A program made the position numbers and the translations under genes. The notes beneath the pieces were generated by a model, which was given only the letters and a program-made list of their open reading frames with translations, made no database searches and had not been told where the DNA came from. Positions 24,847 through 33,634 of a DNA stretch of 39,402 bases are shown here, one piece after another. Source of the DNA: Methylophilaceae bacterium (lineage in GTDB: Bacteria; Pseudomonadota; Gammaproteobacteria; Burkholderiales; Methylophilaceae). Position 1 is the first letter of the stretch; each line of letters begins with the position of its first letter. The stretch lies in the NCBI GenBank assembly GCA_014378915.1, contig JACMMS010000079.1, positions 1 to 39,402 on the forward strand. Reading direction: 5' to 3'.

Positions 24847-25932
24847 TTAAACTACACCTAAATAACCCATAGCTTGCGCTTTTATTAGGCAATAAACCGG
24901 CTTATCAATGGTGATGTCTAAATCCTGCAACGCTCGTAAAGTGATTTCAGCTACTAACATAAATCCAACATTGACTGTTACTAACACGCGGTGATCTACT
25001 TTACGAATCTGAGTCACAATACCTAACAACTGATTTTGGATACTTAAGCCATCTAATTTTTTGATAGATAAAGCAATATTAGAAGCGGGCACAGACATGG
25101 CAATATCTCCACCAATAGCCTTATTTAACAATGGTATAAACAGTTTATTTGCATTGACCACTACCAGTGTATAAGCAAGCCCAATATGATGTTCAAGCAC
25201 CTTGGCATAGATGACATTATCAAAACCTAAATGATGGGCTAATGACAATACTTCTGGATGTTTTATAAGTTCATAAAAGTTTCCGTTGGCTACAATTTCA
25301 CCAGACTCAATCATGGCGATGCTTTGTGTAAGCTGTAGCACCTCATTAATTGAATGGCTGACATAAATCATCGGCACTTTAATTTCTTCATTCACCCGCT
25401 TTAAAAATGGCAATATTTGATTTTTAAGGCGGGTATCTAACGCAGCCAATGGTTCGTCACATAACAACAATCTTGGTGAGCTAAGCAGGGCTCGACCTAA
25501 AGTAACACGCTGTTTTTCACCGCCTGAAAGTTGGTGTGGCCTTGCTTTGAGTAGGTGACCGATTTCTAGTAATTCTACAATTTGACTCAAGCCAAACTTT
25601 TGATTTTGTTTGGCGAGCAGGTTGAATCCATAGGTTAGATTATGTTGTATGGAGAGATGAGGAAATAGACGGCTCTCTTGAAAAACAAGACCAATCCTAC
25701 GCTGATGAACAGCAATATGCGTATTATTAATACTATCAAAAAGACACTCGCCATCAACTACTATTCGACCCCTATCAGGCTTGACCAAACCAGCCAAAAT
25801 GCTTAAGAGTGTGCTTTTACCTGAACCAGACGGTCCAAATAAACCAGTAACTTTAGCTTGTAGATTAAGGTTGATATTTAAGTTGAAATTATCTCGCTTT
25901 AAATGAACATGTAGCTCAATCATTTCTAGCAT
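24847..25932 (-). CDS. modC: Molybdate ABC transporter ATP-binding protein ModC
   Basis: The ATPase that powers molybdate import through ModB. Residues 33-41 form Walker A (GPSGSGKST), LSGGEKQR near 134-141 is the ABC signature, and LLLCDEPLAALD near 155-166 is Walker B. The C-terminal 130 residues hold the Mop/TOBE-type molybdate-binding domain that can respond to molybdate. The 361-aa length is normal. Its start overlaps the modB 3' end by 17 bp. The 3' end faces the glycosyltransferase gene 3 bp away, leaving no room for separate terminators. Confidence 0.95.
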   Translation of the reverse strand: MLEMIELHVHLKRDNFNLNINLNLQAKVTGLFGPSGSGKSTLLSILAGLVKPDRGRIVVDGECLFDSINNTHIAVHQRRIGLVFQESRLFPHLSIQHNLTYGFNLLAKQNQKFGLSQIVELLEIGHLLKARPHQLSGGEKQRVTLGRALLSSPRLLLCDEPLAALDTRLKNQILPFLKRVNEEIKVPMIYVSHSINEVLQLTQSIAMIESGEIVANGNFYELIKHPEVLSLAHHLGFDNVIYAKVLEHHIGLAYTLVVVNANKLFIPLLNKAIGGDIAMSVPASNIALSIKKLDGLSIQNQLLGIVTQIRKVDHRVLVTVNVGFMLVAEITLRALQDLDITIDKPVYCLIKAQAMGYLGVV

Positions 25933-26635
25933 CCCGGCCTAGCGACTTCATGATTATTCGCTCTAAAATTGCGCTGCCCATTAAAGCGCCCAAAGCAATC
26001 ATCATACTCAATATGACTAAACGCATAGCGGGAAGATCACTACCTGGCGTTTGAATATAAGTAAAAATAGCCATCGGCAATGTGCGAGTTTTACCTTCTA
26101 TATTACCGACGAAGGCCATCGTTGCACCAAACTCACCCAAACTGCGGCTAAACGAAAGAATTAAGCCCGCTAAAATTCCAGGTAAAGCAAGCGGTAAAGT
26201 GATGGTAAAAAAAACCCTTAATGGATGAGCACCTAGTGATTTTGCAGCAACTTCCAACTTAGTATCTACTTGATTAATTGCGAGCCTAATAGCACTCACC
26301 ATCAAAGGGAAGGCCATTACTGCTGAAGCAACAGCTGCACCCTCCCAACTGAATGCGATACTAATACCCCAGTGCTCATTGAGGTATTTCCCAAAAAATC
26401 CTTGATTACCAAATAAAACCAGCAGTAAAAATCCTGGCACCACAGGTGGCAATATGAGTGGCATATGCACTACTGCATCTATTAATGATTTTCCAAAAAA
26501 CGACTTTCTCGCAAAAACCCATGCCATACAGGTGCCGGGCACCAAAATAGCTAACGTACACCAAAAAGCTACTTTAATTGATAATAAAAGCGCTATGATT
26601 TCAGCGGGTGTAAAACTAAATAAATCACTCAGCAT
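25916..26635 (-). CDS. modB: Molybdate ABC transporter permease ModB
   Basis: The 239-aa inner-membrane permease has about five membrane helices and the ABC coupling loop AAKSLGAHPLRVF (EAA motif), with SLGEFGATMAFVG just after. Residues PLILPPVVPGFLLL are typical of ModB. It takes molybdate from ModA and is driven by ModC. It lies 17 bp downstream of modA and overlaps modC by 17 bp, so the three are coupled. Confidence 0.96.
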   Translation of the reverse strand: MLSDLFSFTPAEIIALLLSIKVAFWCTLAILVPGTCMAWVFARKSFFGKSLIDAVVHMPLILPPVVPGFLLLVLFGNQGFFGKYLNEHWGISIAFSWEGAAVASAVMAFPLMVSAIRLAINQVDTKLEVAAKSLGAHPLRVFFTITLPLALPGILAGLILSFSRSLGEFGATMAFVGNIEGKTRTLPMAIFTYIQTPGSDLPAMRLVILSMMIALGALMGSAILERIIMKSLGRDARND

Positions 26636-26652
26636 ATTGATGCAGCATGTAT

Positions 26653-27486
26653 CTATTTGGTGGTAATTGGCGTAAATCCATATTGAATAAATATTGTTTT
26701 GGCTTTGCCAGATTTAATAAATTCATAAAAACTTTTAGCTTCTGGTTTTGCACCTTGCACTAATGCTAGAGGGTAAACAATGGGTTCGTGAGTTTCATCA
26801 GGTAGCGTCGCTACAATTTCCACCTTGTTTGATACTTTTGCATCAGTTTCATAGACGATACCTGCATCGCATTCACCACGCTCAACAAATACTACTGCAG
26901 CGCGTACATCCTGCGTACCTATAATGCGTGACTTAACTGAATCCCACCATTTTAATGCAACTAGCGATTGTTTCGCATAAATACCAGCCGGTACAGAATC
27001 AATTTCACCAGTGCATAATCTACCATTAAACGCACTAGAAAAATTGAAACTCTTGTCTGTTTGTACTTTAAAATTCTTCCCTTTAGGCGCAATGATGACT
27101 AATCGGTTGCCTAGTAAGTTAACACGGGTAGCAACATCAATACGTTTTTTATCTTGCAAGTAATTCATCCATTTGCTGTCTGCAGACATAAAGATATCAG
27201 CAGGTGCGCCGCTATCAATTTGCTTAGCCAAATTCGATGAAGCTGAATATGAACTTTGCACCTTAATCGGCTGCTCACTTTCATAGGCCTTGGCTATTTC
27301 GCCCATTGCATTGGTTAAACTAGCTGCGGCAAACACTGTGACTTTAGATTCAGCCTGCGCATTTGTAGTCAACACTCCTAAAACCAAACCTGCTGCTGAA
27401 CATAAAATGATATGACGTGTTTGGTTAAATAATGTTTTTAACAGCTGATTATTAATTACTTTTTTCATTATGACATTCATTTTCAT
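26653..27486 (-). CDS. modA: Periplasmic molybdate-binding protein ModA
   Basis: Substrate-binding protein of the ModABC importer. The 277-aa precursor has a long signal peptide (about 45 aa) cleaved after AQA. The mature protein starts ESKVTVFAAASL, then TNAMGEIAKAYE and SSYSASSNLAKQI, where the Ser residues that hold the oxyanion are expected, and GAPADIFMSAD. Several ATGs (codons 1, 3, 7) could be the start and none has a clear Shine-Dalgarno site. It follows the porin gene by 18 bp, so it is probably cotranscribed. Confidence 0.95.
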   Translation of the reverse strand: MKMNVIMKKVINNQLLKTLFNQTRHIILCSAAGLVLGVLTTNAQAESKVTVFAAASLTNAMGEIAKAYESEQPIKVQSSYSASSNLAKQIDSGAPADIFMSADSKWMNYLQDKKRIDVATRVNLLGNRLVIIAPKGKNFKVQTDKSFNFSSAFNGRLCTGEIDSVPAGIYAKQSLVALKWWDSVKSRIIGTQDVRAAVVFVERGECDAGIVYETDAKVSNKVEIVATLPDETHEPIVYPLALVQGAKPEAKSFYEFIKSGKAKTIFIQYGFTPITTK

Positions 27487-27504
27487 TGATTATTATTTCA
27501 GTAT

Positions 27505-29070
27505 CTAGAAGTCGAATTGTGCACGCATTGTGACTGCATTTTCATAGTCTAGAGATTCATTTTGACCATTAACACGCACTATGATTGGTGTGTCATAGCT
27601 GGTTCTAATATAGTTAGCAACTAACCGTACATTGGGGTTTAAAATCCAATTAGCACCTAAAGTCAACGAATCTGCATGATTGGTTGCTACCAATAATCCA
27701 TCTGTAGTTGATGTAGGTGTATTTAATAAAATACCTGTACCAGTGGCATTACCCGTTTTTTTAAAATCTGAACCATTAAACTGGTCATAACGTAAACCAA
27801 TTTGTAATGCGCCCCAACCAGACGCACCCTCTTTATAGTTATTTTTTGGTTTTAATCTACCAAACACACCTTCTTTGTAAAAGTCTGAAAATGATTCACC
27901 TGATGCGTTCCATACTAAACTTGCATAACAATCTGAAATTTGACGGTTAAAATCTTTGCCATCAAAATTAACGCTAATATATTCACTTTGCAATTTCACT
28001 GAACCATACGCTAAGGCAGTTTCAAATCCAGCACGCGTTCTATTTACATCACTTTTAAAGCCATTGGTTAATAAGCCACCACAAACTGTAGTAACCGCGG
28101 TAGTGACTGTTCCATTAGCATTTGCGCCACAGTTTGTTTGGAAAAAACTTAAACCACGCGCATCGGTTAATCCTGTTGGCACTACACCTGCCACACGACG
28201 TGAACCCTGATTACCATCCGCATAAAAGCCTCCGAAATGCACAATACTATTTTGCCATGACATTAACTCAGACAAGTTAGCGGTTAAGCGTACGATTGTA
28301 TCTTTTCCATCACTTTTTGCGTTATTCTCATCGGCTGTACCCGTACCATTCACATAAGCTAAGTTGTAGTTAAACCCTGGTACTGGTGAACCATAAACCA
28401 TCGCACCTCTATCAAAAGTACTACCCAATAACACGTCACCCATTGAACGCTCTTGAAAATCAGTAAAATTTGTACTCATTGCACGCTCTAACCCATAGTT
28501 TGGCTTAAATTGACCAAAACGGAATTTAGCCGCTTGGAATTTATTGATATCAATATAACCATAGGTGAGTGTAGTACTGCCACCCGAATACTCGCCCTCA
28601 ACTCTTGCTAGATAATCTTTATAAAAGGTCAGTGCTCCCCCTAGCCTTGCGCGACGTAAACTGAATGTATCTGCCGCATCTACATCAGGCGAAAAATGAC
28701 GATAATCCGCTTGTACACGCCCATTTATCGCCAACTTCCAATTACCTGTACCATCTTCTAGCGTTACGCCATCCTTAAATGCTGCATACACTGCGCTAAC
28801 TTTGCTACTACCTTTTTCTTCAGTTTTTGTAATCTTAGATTGACTCATTTGATTTTCAAGACCTACGAGTTCCTTAGTCACTAATTCGAGTTGTTTATCA
28901 TGCTCCTCACGTTGCTGCTGCATCAGCTCCATTTTCGCTTCCAACTCTTTAATTCGCACTAAAGCATCAGTTTCTTCAGCAAATGATGGCGTTACAAATG
29001 TTGATGTTAACCATAAAAGTATAAGAGAACACGAAATTTTTTGATGGTAATGCATGCCTATTCCTAGCAT
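27505..29070 (-). CDS. OprP/OprO-like porin, mod-linked
   Basis: A 521-aa outer-membrane porin of the phosphate-selective porin O/P family (trimeric 16-strand barrel). A signal peptide ends near residue 31 (PSFA|EE). A coiled-coil segment at about 36-80 (Leu/Glu/Gln rich, LEAKMELMQQQREEHDKQ) is followed by the barrel, with WKLAINGRVQADYR, FSLRRARLGGALTFYKDYLARVEGEY (as two strands) and RFGQFKPNYGLER. The last residue is Phe, as expected for Bam-inserted barrels. The ATG at codon 6 (29055) is a possible start with AGGAA upstream. Being first in the porin-modABC run, it may pass molybdate, which is an inference. Confidence 0.88.
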   Translation of the reverse strand: MLGIGMHYHQKISCSLILLWLTSTFVTPSFAEETDALVRIKELEAKMELMQQQREEHDKQLELVTKELVGLENQMSQSKITKTEEKGSSKVSAVYAAFKDGVTLEDGTGNWKLAINGRVQADYRHFSPDVDAADTFSLRRARLGGALTFYKDYLARVEGEYSGGSTTLTYGYIDINKFQAAKFRFGQFKPNYGLERAMSTNFTDFQERSMGDVLLGSTFDRGAMVYGSPVPGFNYNLAYVNGTGTADENNAKSDGKDTIVRLTANLSELMSWQNSIVHFGGFYADGNQGSRRVAGVVPTGLTDARGLSFFQTNCGANANGTVTTAVTTVCGGLLTNGFKSDVNRTRAGFETALAYGSVKLQSEYISVNFDGKDFNRQISDCYASLVWNASGESFSDFYKEGVFGRLKPKNNYKEGASGWGALQIGLRYDQFNGSDFKKTGNATGTGILLNTPTSTTDGLLVATNHADSLTLGANWILNPNVRLVANYIRTSYDTPIIVRVNGQNESLDYENAVTMRAQFDF

Positions 29071-29095
29071 TGGTTAAGTTGACTTATTAAAATTA

Positions 29096-29119
29096 CGCTA
29101 TATTCAAACAGGTATAGCG
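29096..29119. promoter_or_regulatory. Probable ModE box
   Basis: CGCTATA (29096-29102) and TATAGCG (29113-29119) are perfect inverted arms with a 10-bp spacer, extended by TTA and ATAA outside. The right arm reads ATCGCTATA on the minus strand, like the start of the known E. coli ModE site (ATCGCTATATA then the inverse). It lies within the porin-mod promoter, so molybdate-bound ModE would block it. Binding is inferred. Confidence 0.7.
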
Positions 29120-29130
29120 ATAACTGTCAA
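29102..29130 (-). promoter_or_regulatory. Sigma-70 promoter of porin-modABC
   Basis: On the minus strand TTGACA (29130-29125) is a perfect -35. Seventeen bp later is TTGAAT (29107-29102), a weak -10. The expected start near 29094 gives a short leader before the porin ATG. The ModE-like palindrome covers the spacer and the -10. Confidence 0.6.
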
Positions 29131-29183
29131 TAGTAAGAAAAATACATCAATCCAGTTATTTAATTTAGAAAATCAGGGAGGAC

Positions 29184-29543
29184 CTAGATGGTCTTAGCTT
29201 CAATCATTTGGATTGGGTTAAGGCTAGCAAGAATGTCATTTAGCTCAAGCTCTGTGACTAAATTGGCCTTAGTAACCATAGTTCGATAAGTATTTAATAC
29301 AAACAAACCATGCTCAGTGACCTGAGCACCGCCACCATTGTTACCCCCTGGAGAGGTCCTGACTAAAGGCTGCTGAAAACTTTGATTCATTAAATCAACC
29401 AATTCCCAAGCACGCCTGTAAGACATTTTCATTGATTTCGCTGCAGCAGAAATAGAGCCATAGGTTTGAACAGCGTCAAGCAAATCCGCCTTACCTGGAC
29501 CCATGACAGTGACTTTATTGTGTGTGATTCGGATTTTTAGCAA
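29184..29543 (-). CDS. modE: ModE-type molybdate regulator, DNA-binding domain only
   Basis: A 119-aa winged-HTH protein of the ModE N-terminal (LysR-like) type. The recognition region GSISAAAKSMKMSYRRAWELVDLMNQ (as two helices) with the following SPGGNNGGGAQVTEHG is the ModE signature. The usual ModE is about 260 aa with two C-terminal TOBE molybdate-binding domains. These are absent here, so the protein may sense molybdate through a partner or not at all. It sits between fdsD and the porin-modABC unit, right next to a ModE-like palindrome. Confidence 0.9.
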   Translation of the reverse strand: MLKIRITHNKVTVMGPGKADLLDAVQTYGSISAAAKSMKMSYRRAWELVDLMNQSFQQPLVRTSPGGNNGGGAQVTEHGLFVLNTYRTMVTKANLVTELELNDILASLNPIQMIEAKTI

Positions 29544-29588
29544 ATGGCTCGCCTAAGAAATCACAATATTTACTTTTGAAGTAACAAA

Positions 29589-29807
29589 TTACAGCTTAAC
29601 ATGCCCTTTAATTGCATCTATCACATTAAGCTCCAAACCTGCACCTGCACTATCTTTTACATATTGTACAATTTGCTGGCGCATTGCCAACGCCCAATAA
29701 CGGTTTAGATGCATGCCAATATCTTTATTAGCCTGCGTTTGATCAGGATAAGATTTAAAAAAAGCACCTATTTGATTGGCCATTGTGACAAGTTGTTGGT
29801 TAGTCAT
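29589..29807 (-). CDS. fdsD: Formate dehydrogenase delta subunit FdsD
   Basis: A 72-aa small subunit of the soluble NAD+-dependent formate dehydrogenase. Motifs QLVTMANQIGAFFKSYPD and VKLxx-like HLNRYWALAMRQQIVQYV match the FdsD family. In Rhodobacter and Cupriavidus this subunit is needed for the active complex. It follows fdhD by 26 bp, the normal fdsGBA-fdhD-fdsD order. Confidence 0.93.
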   Translation of the reverse strand: MTNQQLVTMANQIGAFFKSYPDQTQANKDIGMHLNRYWALAMRQQIVQYVKDSAGAGLELNVIDAIKGHVKL

Positions 29808-29833
29808 ATTATTTATTTAATTAATTAAAATAT

Positions 29834-30646
29834 TTAAATGTGCGGTTTAATTTTCATTACATGGCTATAAATGACATAGCTTTTATCGCGTAAAAAACCC
29901 ACTAACGCTAAACCACTTTTGTCCGCCATACGAATAGCCAGCCCAGTTGGTGCTGATACTGCAGCAAGCAGTTGCACGCCAGCACTCACCGTTTTTTGGA
30001 CCATTTCATAACTTGCACGACTGGTAGTTAAAATAAAACCACTCGTTATGTCGATGCTAGATTTTGCCAATGAGCCTATCAATTTATCTAACGCATTGTG
30101 GCGACCAACATCCTCGCGTACTAGCAATATCTCACCCTGCAAACTTACCCAAGCACTTGCGTGTGTTGCTCCTGTAACTATTTGCAAGGCTTGATGTGAC
30201 GGCATACTACGATAAGCAGAGAGCAGAGCATCATGTTGAATACAAAAATTAATTTTGTTAAGCGGTTCCAATGTTTTAATAGCATGTTCTAAGCTATCTG
30301 TTCCGCATAAACCACATCCTGTTCGACCTGCAAGTATTCGTCGAACTTGTTTTAAACCACTAAATCGCTCTGTAGGAATGTTAATTTGTAAGGAAATACC
30401 ACTAGCTTCTGTCACTATATCAATATCATACATTTCACTTGGCACTTTTATAATGCCTTCAGATAAAGAAAAACCTAAAGCAAAATCTGCCAAATCTTGT
30501 GGTGTTGCCAACATCACTGCATGAGAAATACCGTTGTATACAAGCGCAACGGGTACCTCCTCAGCTATGGCATCATTCTCCACCTTGCCGCTACTACGCG
30601 TAACCGAATAGCTGCCAAAAGACTGGCAATGACTATCGACTATCAT
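29834..30646 (-). CDS. fdhD: Formate dehydrogenase sulfurtransferase FdhD (FdsC)
   Basis: Delivers a sulfur atom from a cysteine desulfurase to the molybdenum cofactor of the formate dehydrogenase. In fds operons this gene is called fdsC. The 270-aa protein has the sulfur-relay CxxC (Cys111-Gly-Leu-Cys114) in GRTGCGLCG, the LGFSLSEGII block and the later VGRHNALDKLIG block. It lies 27 bp after fdsA and 26 bp before fdsD. Confidence 0.95.
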   Translation of the reverse strand: MIVDSHCQSFGSYSVTRSSGKVENDAIAEEVPVALVYNGISHAVMLATPQDLADFALGFSLSEGIIKVPSEMYDIDIVTEASGISLQINIPTERFSGLKQVRRILAGRTGCGLCGTDSLEHAIKTLEPLNKINFCIQHDALLSAYRSMPSHQALQIVTGATHASAWVSLQGEILLVREDVGRHNALDKLIGSLAKSSIDITSGFILTTSRASYEMVQKTVSAGVQLLAAVSAPTGLAIRMADKSGLALVGFLRDKSYVIYSHVMKIKPHI

Positions 30647-30672
30647 ATCTAAGAATGAATACCATGAAAGTA

Positions 30673-33573
30673 CTAGCTCGCACTTTCTAAGTTTTCTGCA
30701 AAACTGATTTGCTCATCACTAAATTCTTGATAGTTTTTTTGCCAATCAGATAGTTGAGTTACTTTGGTCACTTGCACTGCTGTTACCTTAAACTCTGGGC
30801 AGTTAGTCGCCCAATCCGAATTATCTGTAGTAATGACGTTGGCACCAGATTCTGGATGGTGGAATGTGGTATAGATGACACCAGGTTGCACGCGCTCACT
30901 TAATTTTGCACGTAATACTGTTTCACCAGCACGGCTAGTAATGCCAATCCAATCGCCATCCACTACACCGCGCTCTTCTGCATCATGTGGGTGAATTTCA
31001 ACTGTATCCTCAGCATGCCAAGATGTATTTTCTGTACGACGCGTTTGTGCACCCACGTTGTATTGCGACAAAATACGGCCTGTTGTGAGAATAAGTGGAT
31101 ATTTTTTTGTCACTTTTTCAGTCGTTGGAATATATTCGGTAATGAAGAATTTGCCTTTGCCACGCACGAATTCGTCAATATGCATAGTCGGCGTACCTGC
31201 TGGGTTTTCATCGTCACAAGGCCATTGCACGCTACCTAGCTCATCTAATTTCTTAAAGCTTACGCCTTTGAATGAAGGCGTTAATGCAGCGATTTCATCC
31301 AAAATATCAGCAGCATGTGTGTAATGCATAGGGTAACCAAGTGCAGTTGAAAGTTTGGCGGTAATTTCCCAATCTTCCATGCCTGCTTCGCCATTACCAT
31401 TTTTTGGCGTCATTACACGGCGCACTGGTGAAATACGTCGTTCTGCATTAGTAAATGTACCACTTTTCTCCAAGAACGATGCACCCGGAAAGAATACATG
31501 CGCATACATGGCTGTTTCATTTAAGAATAAATCTTGCACAATTACGCATTCCATACTTTCTAAGGCATGTGTCACGTGCTGTGTATCAGGATCTGATTGC
31601 GCAATATCTTCACCTACGCAATACAACGCTTTAAAACCGCCTTCAGTGGCTAAACTCAACATATTTGGAATACGTAAACCTGGCTCAGCACTTAATGGCC
31701 TACCCCAAGCAGACTCAAATTCAGCTCTCGCATCGTTATCTGATACGTGGCGATAACCTGGAAATTCATGCGGCATAGAACCCATATCGCATGAGCCCTG
31801 CACATTATTTTGACCACGTAATGGGTTGATGCCAACCCCTTCACGACCCACATTACCTGTTGCCATAGCGAGGTTGGCAATACCCATCACCATGGTTGAG
31901 CCTTGGCTGTGTTCGGTAACGCCTAGGCCGTAATAAATAGCTGCATTACCACCTGTAGCAAATAATCTTGCCGCAGCTCGCAGTTCTTCCGCTGGCACTC
32001 CAAGCTCGCTGCTTAGTGCTTCAGGTGAGTTTTTAGGCTGCGCAACAAAATCACGCCAAACCAAGAACGAATCCCACTCGCAACGTTCTTTTACATAATC
32101 TTCCTTAACCAGACCTTCGGTCACTAACACATGAGCTAAAGCAGAAATTAACGCGACGTTAGTGCCTGGGCGCAGTTTAAGATGATAGTCAGCCTGCACA
32201 TGCGGGGATGACACTAAGTCAATAGCACGTGGATCGGCAATGATTAGTTTTGCGCCTTCGCGCAAGCGACGTTTCATTTGAGATGCAAACACTGGGTGGC
32301 CATCGGTTGGATTTGCACCAATAATCATAATAACGTCAGATTGCATCACAGAATCAAAAGTTTGCGTACCAGCAGATTCGCCTATCGTTTGTTTCAAACC
32401 ATAACCGGTTGGCGAGTGACAAACACGTGCGCAGGTATCGACATTATTAGTACCAAATACCGCGCGCACTAGTTTTTGTGTTACGTAAACTTCTTCATTC
32501 GTGCAACGTGATGATGTAATACCGCCAGCAGCGTCTTTACCGTATTTAGCTTGAATACGTTTAATCTCAATTGCGGCGTAGTTAATCGCCTCGTCCCAAC
32601 CTACCACTTGCCATGCATCATGAATACTCTTGCGTATCATCGGCGTTGTAATGCGATCTTGGTGCGTTGCATAACCCCAAGCAAAACGCCCTTTTACACA
32701 GGAATGACCATGATTTGCACCACCGTTTTTATTTGGCGTCATGCGGATGACTTCTTCGCCCTTCATTTCTGCATTAAAGCTGCAACCTACACCGCAATAC
32801 GCACAAGTCGTTGTCACAGAGTGCTCTGGCAATCCTGCATCAATGACAGTTTTTTCGATGAGCGTAGCAGTTGGGCAGGCTTGCACACAAGCACCGCAAG
32901 ACACGCATTCTGAGTCCATGAAATTTTCAATACCAGAGGCTACTTTTGACTCAAAGCCGCGACCCGAAATTGTTAGTGCGAACGTGCCCTGCATTTCCTC
33001 ACAAGCGCGTACACAGCGGCTACACACAATGCATTTACTAGGGTCAAAAGTAAAATATGGATTACTTTCGTCTTTTTCAGCCTTAAGATGATTTTCACCT
33101 TCATAGCCATAACGCACTTCGCGAAGGCCTACCGCGCCTGCCATATCTTGCAGCTCACAATCGCCATTGGTGGCGCAAGTTAGACAATCTAGCGGGTGGT
33201 CTGAAATATACAACTCCATCGTACCACGACGAATATCAGCGAGTTTTGATGTTTGCGTGTGGACTTTTAAACCCTCTGCCACTGGCGTAGTGCATGAGGC
33301 TGGATAACCGCGACGGCCTTCAATTTCGACCACACATAAACGACATGAACCAAATGGCTCTAGACTGTCTGTAGCACATAATTTAGGCACAGTAATACCA
33401 GCAATAATACTGGCCCGCATTATTGACGTACCATCTGGTACCGTTACATTACGACCATCAATGCTTAAAGTGATGAGCTTATTTGATTGCACGGCAGGTG
33501 TACCATAATCTGTTTGGTCGTCGAAGCTAGTTCTGCTTCTGTCGCTAGGTACTGTGTATTTAATGTCATCCAT
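30673..33573 (-). CDS. fdsA: NAD+-dependent formate dehydrogenase alpha subunit FdsA
   Basis: The 966-aa catalytic subunit oxidises formate to CO2 at a bis-MGD molybdenum centre. N-terminal Fe-S ligands are all seen: [2Fe-2S] Cys66, 77, 80, 94; [4Fe-4S] His126, Cys130, 133, 139; two ferredoxin-type clusters at Cys181-191 and 223-233. The [4Fe-4S] of the Mo domain has Cys257, 260, 264, 292. The Mo ligand is Cys385 (ARVCHSP), close to Cys386 of the Rhodobacter protein, not selenocysteine. AAGGAG lies 7 nt before the ATG. A 61-bp gap with a small hairpin separates it from fdsB. Confidence 0.97.
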   Translation of the reverse strand: MDDIKYTVPSDRSRTSFDDQTDYGTPAVQSNKLITLSIDGRNVTVPDGTSIMRASIIAGITVPKLCATDSLEPFGSCRLCVVEIEGRRGYPASCTTPVAEGLKVHTQTSKLADIRRGTMELYISDHPLDCLTCATNGDCELQDMAGAVGLREVRYGYEGENHLKAEKDESNPYFTFDPSKCIVCSRCVRACEEMQGTFALTISGRGFESKVASGIENFMDSECVSCGACVQACPTATLIEKTVIDAGLPEHSVTTTCAYCGVGCSFNAEMKGEEVIRMTPNKNGGANHGHSCVKGRFAWGYATHQDRITTPMIRKSIHDAWQVVGWDEAINYAAIEIKRIQAKYGKDAAGGITSSRCTNEEVYVTQKLVRAVFGTNNVDTCARVCHSPTGYGLKQTIGESAGTQTFDSVMQSDVIMIIGANPTDGHPVFASQMKRRLREGAKLIIADPRAIDLVSSPHVQADYHLKLRPGTNVALISALAHVLVTEGLVKEDYVKERCEWDSFLVWRDFVAQPKNSPEALSSELGVPAEELRAAARLFATGGNAAIYYGLGVTEHSQGSTMVMGIANLAMATGNVGREGVGINPLRGQNNVQGSCDMGSMPHEFPGYRHVSDNDARAEFESAWGRPLSAEPGLRIPNMLSLATEGGFKALYCVGEDIAQSDPDTQHVTHALESMECVIVQDLFLNETAMYAHVFFPGASFLEKSGTFTNAERRISPVRRVMTPKNGNGEAGMEDWEITAKLSTALGYPMHYTHAADILDEIAALTPSFKGVSFKKLDELGSVQWPCDDENPAGTPTMHIDEFVRGKGKFFITEYIPTTEKVTKKYPLILTTGRILSQYNVGAQTRRTENTSWHAEDTVEIHPHDAEERGVVDGDWIGITSRAGETVLRAKLSERVQPGVIYTTFHHPESGANVITTDNSDWATNCPEFKVTAVQVTKVTQLSDWQKNYQEFSDEQISFAENLESAS

Positions 33574-33599
33574 CTTGCACTCCTTACCGCTCTGGGGGC

Positions 33600-33614
33600 A
33601 GCCCTTATTGGGCT
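33600..33614 (-). other. Small hairpin between fdsB and fdsA
   Basis: AGCCC/GGGCT stem with a 5-nt loop in the 61-bp gap. It could protect mRNA or tune the ratio of subunits. No T-run follows on the minus strand, so it is not a terminator. Confidence 0.4.
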
Positions 33615-33634
33615 AATTAACTTAAACTTTCAGA

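Noticed and set aside
32400-32430. Selenocysteine in FdsA
   Set aside because: The Mo-ligand codon is Cys385 (TGT/TGC type) and the frame has no in-frame TGA.
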